In this document: positions 9,112-16,542 of the stretch, in pieces
Position numbering within the stretch: position 1 is the stretch's first letter
Layout of the letters: the number at the start of each line of letters is the position of its first letter
Source: Robinsoniella peoriensis
GTDB lineage: Bacteria > Bacillota > Clostridia > Lachnospirales > Lachnospiraceae
Reading direction: 5' to 3'
Length of the DNA stretch: 64,000 nt
NCBI RefSeq assembly: GCF_000797495.1
Contig: NZ_JTGN01000001.1
Location: 441,501 to 505,500 of the forward strand
Position numbers and translations under genes: made by a program
The notes under the pieces: generated by a model
Seen by the model: the letters and a program-made list of their open reading frames with translations, nothing else
What the model was told of the DNA's origin: nothing
Databases searched by the model: none

Positions 9112-9765
9112 TTATTTAATATTTGCCAATATCTTGTCGATGTCATTTCGCTGACCGATAATCATAAGATGTTCATTTCCGGTCAGTACATAATCTGCAT
9201 GAGGAAGTAATTTCACATCCCTCTCTACCTTTATCCCTAATATACTTACATGGTATTTAGCCCTTACATCTACCTGTTTAATACTCTTTCCTACCCAGGA
9301 TGGCAGGGGAGGGATCTCTAAAATAGAATATCCTTCTGTCAATTCTACATAGTCGAATACATGATTGGCACTATGGCGTACCGCTATCTTTTCTGCAATA
9401 TCCCGATCCGGATAAACTACCTCATCCGCTCCGTTCCGAAGAAGGAATTTAGCATGAATATCTCTGTTTGCTTTACTTACAACATATTTACCGCCCATTT
9501 CTTTTACCAGGCTGGTAATTTCAAGACTGCTCTGGAAATTCGATCCGATACAGACGAAACAAAGGTCAAAATTACTGATTCCAAGGCTTCTTAAGACCTC
9601 CTCATTTGTACAATCTCCCACCTTTGCTGTAGTTGCATAGGGTAAAAGGTCAGAAACCTTCTCTTCATCTTTATCGATAATCATAACCTCATTATTCATT
9701 TTCGATAAATTGATGCATAAATGGTGGCCAAACCGCCCCATCCCTATAATTAATATCGTCTTCAT
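9112..9765 (-). CDS. ktrA: KtrA/TrkA-type potassium channel regulatory subunit
   Basis: A 217-residue RCK protein with a Rossmann NAD/ATP-binding domain (GMGRFGHHLCINL, then MIIDKDEEKV) and a C-terminal TrkA_C domain (from about residue 140). One RCK unit, rather than the two of enterobacterial TrkA, points to the Ktr type. Such subunits form a cytoplasmic ring that gates KtrB and often bind c-di-AMP through the C-terminal domain. It follows ktrB by 13 bases, with AAGGAG before the ATG. No riboswitch is apparent upstream of the operon. Confidence 0.9.
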   Translation of the reverse strand: MKTILIIGMGRFGHHLCINLSKMNNEVMIIDKDEEKVSDLLPYATTAKVGDCTNEEVLRSLGISNFDLCFVCIGSNFQSSLEITSLVKEMGGKYVVSKANRDIHAKFLLRNGADEVVYPDRDIAEKIAVRHSANHVFDYVELTEGYSILEIPPLPSWVGKSIKQVDVRAKYHVSILGIKVERDVKLLPHADYVLTGNEHLMIIGQRNDIDKILANIK

Positions 9766-9778
9766 GTTTATCTCCTTC

Positions 9779-11122
9779 TTATCCTATCGTAATTTGCTCA
9801 ACCGGCTGTACTACCGGTGTCGTTTTTTTATTCCCTCTCAATGATAATGCAAACGATAAACTTCCGATTCGTCCGCAGTACATAAGAAAGATAATGATTA
9901 TTTTAGAAATAGCATTCAGATCCCGTGTAATTCCGGTAGACATACCTACGGTACCAATTGCTGAGAATACCTCCAGTAAAACGTCTGTCATTGGTATTGG
10001 CTGTATAGCAGTGATCAGTATCACGGCTCCCACAGACAGGAAGAGATTAGTGCACAAAACCGCACTTGCTTTTTTAATTACGTCATCGCTCAATCTCCTG
10101 CCATATATATTACAGCAGCGGTTCTGTGTAATATTTTCTCTTAAATAGAAGATCATGACTACCAGCGTTGTTGTCTTAATACCGCCTGCTGTAGACCCCG
10201 GGCTGCCGCCTATGAACATCAGTACTATGGTCAGCAGCTTACTGCTGTCCTGAAGCGCCGCTGTGTCCACGGTATTAAATCCGGCAGTTCTTGCGGTAAC
10301 AGAGCTGAACAGCGAACTTAAAATTTTACCGCTTGGGGACATATCACTGATGATGTGGCTGTTTTCAAATAAGTAAAATAATACCGCCCCTCCGAAAATC
10401 AATACCAGGGTTGCTGAAATTACGATTTTCGTATGCAGTTTATACTGGCGGAATTTCCATTTATGGGTCCAGATATCATCCCAAACCAGAAATCCGATAC
10501 CTCCTACTACAATTAACGTCATTATGGTCAGGTTTATAATCCAGTCATCATAATATCCGGTAAAGGAAGCATAGGGAATCTCTTTCCCCATCAGATCAAA
10601 TCCAGCATTGCAAAATGCGGAAATTGAATGAAAGATTCCATAAAAGCTGCCCCGCAGCACTCCGAATTCAGGTATAAACCGGATACTTAATAATATAGCA
10701 CCAAGTCCTTCGAAAAAGACAGTGCCGATTATGATTTTCTTTGCCAGGCGGACAATACCGCCAATCTGCATGGTGTTTACACTTTCCTGTAAGATACCTC
10801 TGGTTCGGAGTCCTATTTTTCTTCTTAATATAATTGAAAAAAATACGCCGATGGTCATAAATCCCAGTCCGCCGATCTGAATCATTCCAAGGATAACCAG
10901 CTGTCCAAACAGTGACCATTTCTCCACGGTATTGCTAACCACCAGGCCGGTAACACAAGAGGCTGAAGTTGCTGTAAAAAAAGCATCCAGGAAATTGGTC
11001 ATCTGTCCATCCTTACTTGAAATCGGCAGAGTCAAAAGCAGCGCACCCGCCAATATGATTGTAAGAAACCCAACTGCAATCATCTGGGTTTGAGTTAATT
11101 TTTTATACAATAGCTTCAGCAT
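9779..11122 (-). CDS. ktrB: KtrB/TrkH-type potassium uptake membrane subunit
   Basis: A 447-residue integral membrane protein made of repeated M1-P-M2 units, as in TrkH/KtrB. Selectivity-filter-like loops are visible in SATSASCVTGLVV, SVTARTAGFNTVDT and GGSPGSTAGGIKTTT. It carries K+ (or Na+-coupled K+) across the membrane with the RCK partner encoded next. It is first in the operon ktrB-ktrA-kdpD-like-kdpE-like. The ATG at 11120-11122 has a purine-rich stretch (GGAAAGG) upstream at slightly long spacing. Confidence 0.92.
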   Translation of the reverse strand: MLKLLYKKLTQTQMIAVGFLTIILAGALLLTLPISSKDGQMTNFLDAFFTATSASCVTGLVVSNTVEKWSLFGQLVILGMIQIGGLGFMTIGVFFSIILRRKIGLRTRGILQESVNTMQIGGIVRLAKKIIIGTVFFEGLGAILLSIRFIPEFGVLRGSFYGIFHSISAFCNAGFDLMGKEIPYASFTGYYDDWIINLTIMTLIVVGGIGFLVWDDIWTHKWKFRQYKLHTKIVISATLVLIFGGAVLFYLFENSHIISDMSPSGKILSSLFSSVTARTAGFNTVDTAALQDSSKLLTIVLMFIGGSPGSTAGGIKTTTLVVMIFYLRENITQNRCCNIYGRRLSDDVIKKASAVLCTNLFLSVGAVILITAIQPIPMTDVLLEVFSAIGTVGMSTGITRDLNAISKIIIIFLMYCGRIGSLSFALSLRGNKKTTPVVQPVEQITIG

Positions 11123-11423
11123 TTTATTTATGTCCTTTCCTTCATACGCACTTTAAAAATTTTAACTGAAAATCATCCTGCTGCAAGTTCTAATTATAAT
11201 AAACTATTCGTTAAGGCGGTGATAATTTATCTGTTTTCTATATTAAAAATGCATTTAAATTCTCGATTTACCATTAAGATTGTATTAAGATAAAGTGGTA
11301 AAATGCTAACTTGTCAAACCTTTCTGTTTTTCCTCATATATTCATTATTTCCTGGAAATTTAAATGAATGCAAATCTCTTACTTTTATCCGATATTTCTT
11401 CCTATTTATATAGAATTTTATTT
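11123..11423. other. AT-rich intergenic region between ktrB and the amidohydrolase gene
   Basis: About 300 bases that should hold the ktr operon promoter. A TATAAT reading on the minus strand near 11192-11200 is a candidate -10, but no convincing -35 is spaced to it. I found no riboswitch core and no clear terminator for the amidohydrolase gene. Confidence 0.4.
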
Positions 11424-13022
11424 TTAAATTTTGCGTTTTCTTCCTGTCATCATCCGGATGAGCTCCCCAATCGTTCCCTTTTTTTCTTTACACTTTATTC
11501 CATCCAGATAGAGGCACTGTATTTCAGCCTGTGCTATATTGGTTTTATCCATCTTTAACAGATCTTTATCGGATACCATAAAGTTTGCCCGCTTTCCCAC
11601 TTCAAGTGTACCCAGCTCCTTTTCCTCACCCAGCATCTTCGCCGGATTCCTGGTATAGGTACAGAGCGCCTGATACATGGTCAGTGATTGTTCCGGTATA
11701 TAAAAATCGATCATTCCAAGCATCTGGTTAAAAGGATTGATGCTTTGTACCGGAGCATCGCTGGAACCGCAGATACATACCTGATGATCCATCAGTGTAC
11801 GCAAAGGAATCTGCTGACTGATCATATGCTCCGGCAGAGACTGCTCATAACTTTTCAGATAATTTTTATCAATCCATGAAAAGCCCGGCTGCACGGCCAA
11901 TGCCAGGTTCTTCTCCATAACCCGTTTTACGGCTCCTTTATCCGGAAATTCAAAATGATCTATGCGATGCATTCTAGCCGGGCAAAAGCGGTCATATCCG
12001 TCTAACAGAACGTCTATTGCCTTCTCTCCTATTGCATGGCTGCTGATTTGATACCCTGCCGCATCCGCTTCTTTTAATTTATCCGCAATTACTTCTGATG
12101 TGAAATAGCAGTCCACCAGCTCGTTCGTATCTTTATAAGGACTGTAAAATGCTGCACTGCCAGATCCCACAGAACCATCTATTTCCCAGTCGCCGCATCC
12201 TCCTACCCTGGGCGTCCTCTGAAACTTTCGGTAATAACGGGCCTTTTTCAAATCCATAAATTGTGGAAAAAGGCGCACACCAATCTCCATATGAGATGCT
12301 ATTTTTGCCAACCTTCTGGTTTGCTTGTCTTTATTTACATCTCCATTTCCATCCATAGCACAGACAATGCCAATTCCGTATTTTATACAGAGATTTGTAA
12401 AGCTTGCGATTCCTTTAGCCCATACTGCGGGTGTTACTGATTTTCCAATCAGCTCCATCACTTTGCCCTGTATAATTTCATGATCCCTGCCTGTCAGTAT
12501 TCCGGTATGGTTCTCTTTATAAATATTCAGTTCTTTTAGCAATGCTGTTGACATACTGCTGCTATGCCCGTCTATATTGTAAATTACAATTTTTTTACCA
12601 TTGGCCCATTCATCCAGCTCATGGCGGTTGGGAAGCCTTTTTTCCGGAATTGCTGAAGCAATATATTGATTTGCTGTAATGATATCCCTCCCGGTTCTCT
12701 CCCGGCATTCTTTCGTTATGAGCTTTGCTGCGTCTTCTAGCTTATCCGGATATATTCTGCCATCCTCAATTTTGCAGACCGAAAAACTATTTGCGCCCAG
12801 CACCATGGTATACATCAGGTGCAGATGTGCATCTATCATGGCCGGATAGACATGCCTGCCGTTTAAAGAAACTTCTTTCTCATATCCATAGGGCTTCTCA
12901 TCGCCAAGATAACTGATTCTCCCATCAGTAGCCCCCATATAGCGGTAACATTCCGTTTCCGCCCTGAGGGTATGGAAATATCCGTCTTTGTAGAGACATT
13001 GTGTTATTTTCATCATATTCAT
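11424..13022 (-). CDS. Amidohydrolase, YtcJ-like family 3
   Basis: A 532-residue metal-dependent hydrolase of the amidohydrolase-3 (YtcJ/AepA-like) group. Visible are the HxH metal motif in YPAMIDAHLHLMYTM, later metal and catalytic histidines (QISSHAIGEKAID and RMHRIDHFEFPDK), the late Asp in CGSSDAPVQSINPF, and the closing LGTLEVGKRANFMV typical of the family. Members hydrolyse amides or related C-N bonds; the substrate is unknown. I start at ATG 13022 because GGTGAG lies upstream; an open frame continues 35 codons further without a site. No signal peptide, so cytoplasmic. A strong hairpin lies between it and the upstream gene, so it may be transcribed separately. Confidence 0.85.
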   Translation of the reverse strand: MNMMKITQCLYKDGYFHTLRAETECYRYMGATDGRISYLGDEKPYGYEKEVSLNGRHVYPAMIDAHLHLMYTMVLGANSFSVCKIEDGRIYPDKLEDAAKLITKECRERTGRDIITANQYIASAIPEKRLPNRHELDEWANGKKIVIYNIDGHSSSMSTALLKELNIYKENHTGILTGRDHEIIQGKVMELIGKSVTPAVWAKGIASFTNLCIKYGIGIVCAMDGNGDVNKDKQTRRLAKIASHMEIGVRLFPQFMDLKKARYYRKFQRTPRVGGCGDWEIDGSVGSGSAAFYSPYKDTNELVDCYFTSEVIADKLKEADAAGYQISSHAIGEKAIDVLLDGYDRFCPARMHRIDHFEFPDKGAVKRVMEKNLALAVQPGFSWIDKNYLKSYEQSLPEHMISQQIPLRTLMDHQVCICGSSDAPVQSINPFNQMLGMIDFYIPEQSLTMYQALCTYTRNPAKMLGEEKELGTLEVGKRANFMVSDKDLLKMDKTNIAQAEIQCLYLDGIKCKEKKGTIGELIRMMTGRKRKI

Positions 13023-13154
13023 TTTGTACTCACCATCCAGACTGTTTATTCGTTCTTGCTGTCTTTCTATGTTCCAATTATACCTGCCCCATGAACTGAC
13101 GTAAAGCTTGTTTTTCGGATGCGTCAAAGAGGGGGTGATGACAAACGGAAAGGA

Positions 13155-13187
13155 GCCACTGCCTGCGCAATATGCGCAGGCAGTGGC
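13155..13187. repeat. Perfect 15-bp inverted repeat, 3-base loop (probable terminator)
   Basis: GCCACTGCCTGCGCA, then ATA, then its exact complement. It lies 21 bases past the stop of the tocopherol-cyclase-like gene and would form a very stable hairpin. On the minus strand it is followed only by CTCCTTTCCGTTTG, a weak T tract, so efficient intrinsic termination is uncertain. Confidence 0.7.
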
Positions 13188-13208
13188 CCGTTAGATATGT
13201 GACGATGA

Positions 13209-14129
13209 TTATTCCTTCATTATTTCCAGGCTTGCCTGTGGACTGATCACATCAAAGATTAATTCGTCCCGTTTCCAAAAACGGTAACGCATTTCACAGG
13301 AGAGGCTCTCTTTCACTGCCCTGCCCATACTGCCGTTTACAGGTGCTTTCAGATCAGAGGGATTCTGTTTCAGGACTTCCGCATGAAACCAGTATTTTCC
13401 CTGTCGGATCAGTGCCTCCTTTTCGTTAAAGATCAGTATCCGGACTCCGCGGTATGTTGCCAGCCGGTATTCCTTTCCGCCTTGCATGATGCAGCAGATA
13501 CAACCGGTAAAGCTTCCTTTTAGCAAAGGTATTTTTGCCAGTGACAGCATCAGGTCACCGCCGGCACCTCCATTCCAGCTGCATTGGGTCCAGAGATATT
13601 CACTTGGAAAGCTGCTGCCCCAATCTTTTTCTATATATCCGGTACCGCCGGCAAAATCATATCTGTGCCCATTTACTACTACCGTACCAGTCAGTTCATG
13701 ATGCATACTCAGCACCCCATGATTGCACTGCATAAACGGTGCAAAGCGGAAAGGCCCCATAATATCTTTCCGGGGTGCTTTCAGTTCTCCATATCTTATT
13801 TTTCCAATAACCCTTAAATCTTTTGTTTTAATATCCAGAATGATCCCTTTTTCGGAAAAGGTATTTTTTCCGATCCGGCAATAAAAATTCAGAGGACTGG
13901 CATAAAAATACTCCACCGGAAACTCTGTGTAGAAAGATTCATCATTGGTGATTACCTGTATGGATGCCGAACGGTTTCCTTCTTCATCAATGTGAAAAGC
14001 CGGAATAAAACTTAAGGACTCTTTCCCTGATTGGTGCTTCAGATACCATCCTTCAAAAAAACTTTTTTTCTTCTTCTCCCCATGGAAACTTTTCCTGGGT
14101 ATGGTCAGATACTGCCGGACTTTTTTCAT
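13209..14129 (-). CDS. Tocopherol-cyclase-like family protein
   Basis: A 306-residue protein with the hallmarks of the tocopherol cyclase-like family (Pfam PF14249): FFEGWYLKHQ near residue 24 and GTGYIEKDWGSSFP near residues 158-171, within a beta-rich lipocalin-like fold. Plant and cyanobacterial members cyclise prenyl quinols, but bacterial relatives in anaerobes have no known substrate, so I assign family only. It begins 19 bases after the FAD/Rieske oxidoreductase gene and is likely co-transcribed with it. A very stable hairpin follows. No signal peptide is seen. Confidence 0.78.
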   Translation of the reverse strand: MKKVRQYLTIPRKSFHGEKKKKSFFEGWYLKHQSGKESLSFIPAFHIDEEGNRSASIQVITNDESFYTEFPVEYFYASPLNFYCRIGKNTFSEKGIILDIKTKDLRVIGKIRYGELKAPRKDIMGPFRFAPFMQCNHGVLSMHHELTGTVVVNGHRYDFAGGTGYIEKDWGSSFPSEYLWTQCSWNGGAGGDLMLSLAKIPLLKGSFTGCICCIMQGGKEYRLATYRGVRILIFNEKEALIRQGKYWFHAEVLKQNPSDLKAPVNGSMGRAVKESLSCEMRYRFWKRDELIFDVISPQASLEIMKE

Positions 14130-14148
14130 CTTTTTCCCCCTTTTTGTT

Positions 14149-15591
14149 TTATTCCGTGTTCAGATTTTCCTGTGCCGGGTTATCTATCAGATTTCCTTTA
14201 TAATCAAACCGGGAACCATGGCAGGGACAATCCCAGGACAGTTCATCGGGATTCCATTCCAGTTGACAGCCCAGATGAGGACATCTGGTATCAACGATAA
14301 AGACTTCCCCTTCTGCATTTTTATAAACACCGGCTTTCTTCCCTTCATATTCTACGATACCGCCATGGGAAAGCGGAAGTTCCTCAATATTTTCTTTTGG
14401 GATTTTTAAATTCTCATACAGAATTCCTTTCGCTGCTTTATACCCATCCGTTACCACATTTTTAGCGGAAGCCGACAAATGGAATCGCTGGGGTGAGAAT
14501 ACTTCCATAAAAGGATTTTCCCGCTTCATGATCAAATCAGAAATCAGCATTGCGGAAACCATAGAAGAAGTCATTCCCCATTTCCCAAATCCTGTCGCTA
14601 CATACCAGTCCGGAGTCTGGCTGGAATACTGTCCGATATAAGGAATCCCATCCAGCGTCATACAGTCCTGCGCCGACCAGGAAGCTGATACCCTGCTCCC
14701 AGGCCAGTATTTGGATGCTTCTTCCCACAATTTCTGATAACAGCCTCCCACTTTATTTTCTCCTGTGCGGTGCCCGCTGTCGCCAATCAATAGCAGATCT
14801 TCGTAATTGCGGTAAGAAAAACTGTTTTCTTTATCAATACCCAGATACATGCCGTCTAACTGCACAGCATTTTCAAGCGCCAGTACATAGCTTCGCTCCT
14901 GATGCATACGCATAAAATAGTATCCCGGTACATTGATAAAAGGATAATGAGTGGCAAATACAATCTGTTCCGCATGAATTACATAAGAGTCGGTAACGAT
15001 CTCCTGCCCTTCCACACTTTTTACTTTTGTATTTTCATAAATCGTCAGTTCCTTAATCATCTTATCCAGAAATTCCAACGGATGAAACTGCGCCTGTCCA
15101 TAAAACTTGGCTGCTCCTGCAACCGGGAAAGGCAGTTCTGTCTGAGTGGTGAATTCTGCGTGTATTCCTAATTTCTGAGCTGCCTTTACTTCTGCTTCCA
15201 GGCTATCAGATCTGGTTACGGAATAAAGATACGAAGGAAGCTCCTGAAAATGACAGGGGATCTGGTATTTGTCAATCAGGTTTTGATAAGCCTTGATAGC
15301 TTTCTGATTGGCAAGGGCATATTGTCTCGCCTTTTCGATACCACAATCGCGTATTAATTTATGGTAGATCAGGTTATGGGAGGATGAAATCTTTGCAGTT
15401 GTATTCTTCGTCTGTCCGCTGCCTACTCTGGACGCCTCAAATACAATGACTTTCTTGCCTTCCTGCTGTAGAAAATATGCAATTAAAATTCCCGCCATAC
15501 CTCCACCAATTACAGCTACCTCTGTTTCCAGGTTATCCGCAAGGGATGGCATAGCTGTTACTTCTGCTGTTTTACTCCAAATTGATTCCAT
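14149..15591 (-). CDS. FAD-dependent oxidoreductase with C-terminal Rieske domain
   Basis: At 480 residues this is a two-domain protein. Residues 1-380 are a DadA/DAO-like FAD fold (EVAVIGGGMAGILIAYFL dinucleotide motif near residue 24; GFGKWGMTSSM near the C-terminal FAD contact). Residues about 395-480 are a Rieske [2Fe-2S] domain with both cluster motifs, CPHLGC and CPCHGSRF, so the cluster should be intact. Substrate and electron partner are unknown. GGTGAG precedes the ATG. It sits 45 bases after the sigG stop with no clear terminator between, so read-through from sigG is possible. A tocopherol-cyclase-like gene follows closely. Confidence 0.88.
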   Translation of the reverse strand: MESIWSKTAEVTAMPSLADNLETEVAVIGGGMAGILIAYFLQQEGKKVIVFEASRVGSGQTKNTTAKISSSHNLIYHKLIRDCGIEKARQYALANQKAIKAYQNLIDKYQIPCHFQELPSYLYSVTRSDSLEAEVKAAQKLGIHAEFTTQTELPFPVAGAAKFYGQAQFHPLEFLDKMIKELTIYENTKVKSVEGQEIVTDSYVIHAEQIVFATHYPFINVPGYYFMRMHQERSYVLALENAVQLDGMYLGIDKENSFSYRNYEDLLLIGDSGHRTGENKVGGCYQKLWEEASKYWPGSRVSASWSAQDCMTLDGIPYIGQYSSQTPDWYVATGFGKWGMTSSMVSAMLISDLIMKRENPFMEVFSPQRFHLSASAKNVVTDGYKAAKGILYENLKIPKENIEELPLSHGGIVEYEGKKAGVYKNAEGEVFIVDTRCPHLGCQLEWNPDELSWDCPCHGSRFDYKGNLIDNPAQENLNTE

Positions 15592-15636
15592 GTGCTCACC
15601 TTCATGCCTGATATTATGAGGATATTCCCCACTACG

Positions 15637-16413
15637 TTATCTTAAATAGTTCTTCATGCTCTTTAACGCATTTTTTTCCAGTCGGCTAACCTGTGCCTGG
15701 GATATATTAATTTCATTTGCTACTTCCATCTGTGTTTTCCCCTGGAAGAAACGCAGTTCAATAATATGGCGTTCCCGTTCGTTCAATCTTTTAATTGCTT
15801 CATTTAAAGAGATGGATTCCACCCAGTTCTCTTCTTTATTCTTCTTATCACTGATCTGGTCCATTACATAGAGGGTGTCTCCGCCTTCCGTATAAACCGG
15901 ATCATAAAGGCTGACCGGACTCTGGATCGCATCCATAGCAAATACAATGTCTTCTTTTGCGATACCAATCTCGTCTGCGATCTCATTAATGGTAGGCTCT
16001 TTTAAATGCTTCTTCATATAGCCTTCTTTTGCATAAATCGCCTTGTAAGCCGTGTCCCTCAGTGACCTGCTTACCCTTATTGAATTATTATCCCTTAAGT
16101 ATCTGCGGATCTCACCAATAATCATCGGAACCGCATAAGTAGAAAATTTTACATTTAAGGTTGAGTCAAAATTATCTATTGCCTTAATCAGACCGATACA
16201 GCCTATCTGAAACAAATCATCCGCATTTTCATTGCTGCTTGAAAAACGTTTAATTACACTTAATACCAACCTTAAGTTTCCTTTGATGTATAGTTCTCTT
16301 GCTTCTTCATCGCCCTCCTGAATCCGGGCAAAAAGTGCATCTTTTTCTTCATTGTTTAAAAGGGGAAGCTTTGATGTATTCACACCACAAATTTCTACTT
16401 TATTAAGAGCCAT
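15637..16413 (-). CDS. sigG: RNA polymerase sporulation sigma factor SigG
   Basis: A 258-residue sigma-70-family factor that aligns with sigma-G along its length: NKVEICGVNTSKLPLL at the N-terminus, region 2 (DLFQIGCIGLIKAIDNFD, FSTYAVPMIIGEIRRYLR), region 3 and a region 4 helix-turn-helix (TQMEVANEINISQAQVSRLE). Sigma-G directs late forespore gene expression. I start at ATG 16413, where GGAGG is well placed; the open frame extends 14 codons upstream without a site. In many clostridia sigG lies directly beside sigE-spoIIGA-ftsZ, but here about 15 kb of mannoside genes separate them. Confidence 0.96.
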   Translation of the reverse strand: MALNKVEICGVNTSKLPLLNNEEKDALFARIQEGDEEARELYIKGNLRLVLSVIKRFSSSNENADDLFQIGCIGLIKAIDNFDSTLNVKFSTYAVPMIIGEIRRYLRDNNSIRVSRSLRDTAYKAIYAKEGYMKKHLKEPTINEIADEIGIAKEDIVFAMDAIQSPVSLYDPVYTEGGDTLYVMDQISDKKNKEENWVESISLNEAIKRLNERERHIIELRFFQGKTQMEVANEINISQAQVSRLEKNALKSMKNYLR

Positions 16414-16542
16414 AACGTTCATCCTCCTATTAATTTGTTTAATAGAATGATTCACATTATGGCTCTCAAATATTCAAATATGAAAAAAATTATGTCAACT
16501 TTTAGCCCTTGACAAATTCCTTATGGGGGTGTTGTTTTTTCA

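Noticed and set aside
11123..11423. Possible c-di-AMP (ydaO-type) riboswitch upstream of ktrB
   Set aside because: The region is AT-rich and shows none of the conserved core segments or a terminator switch.
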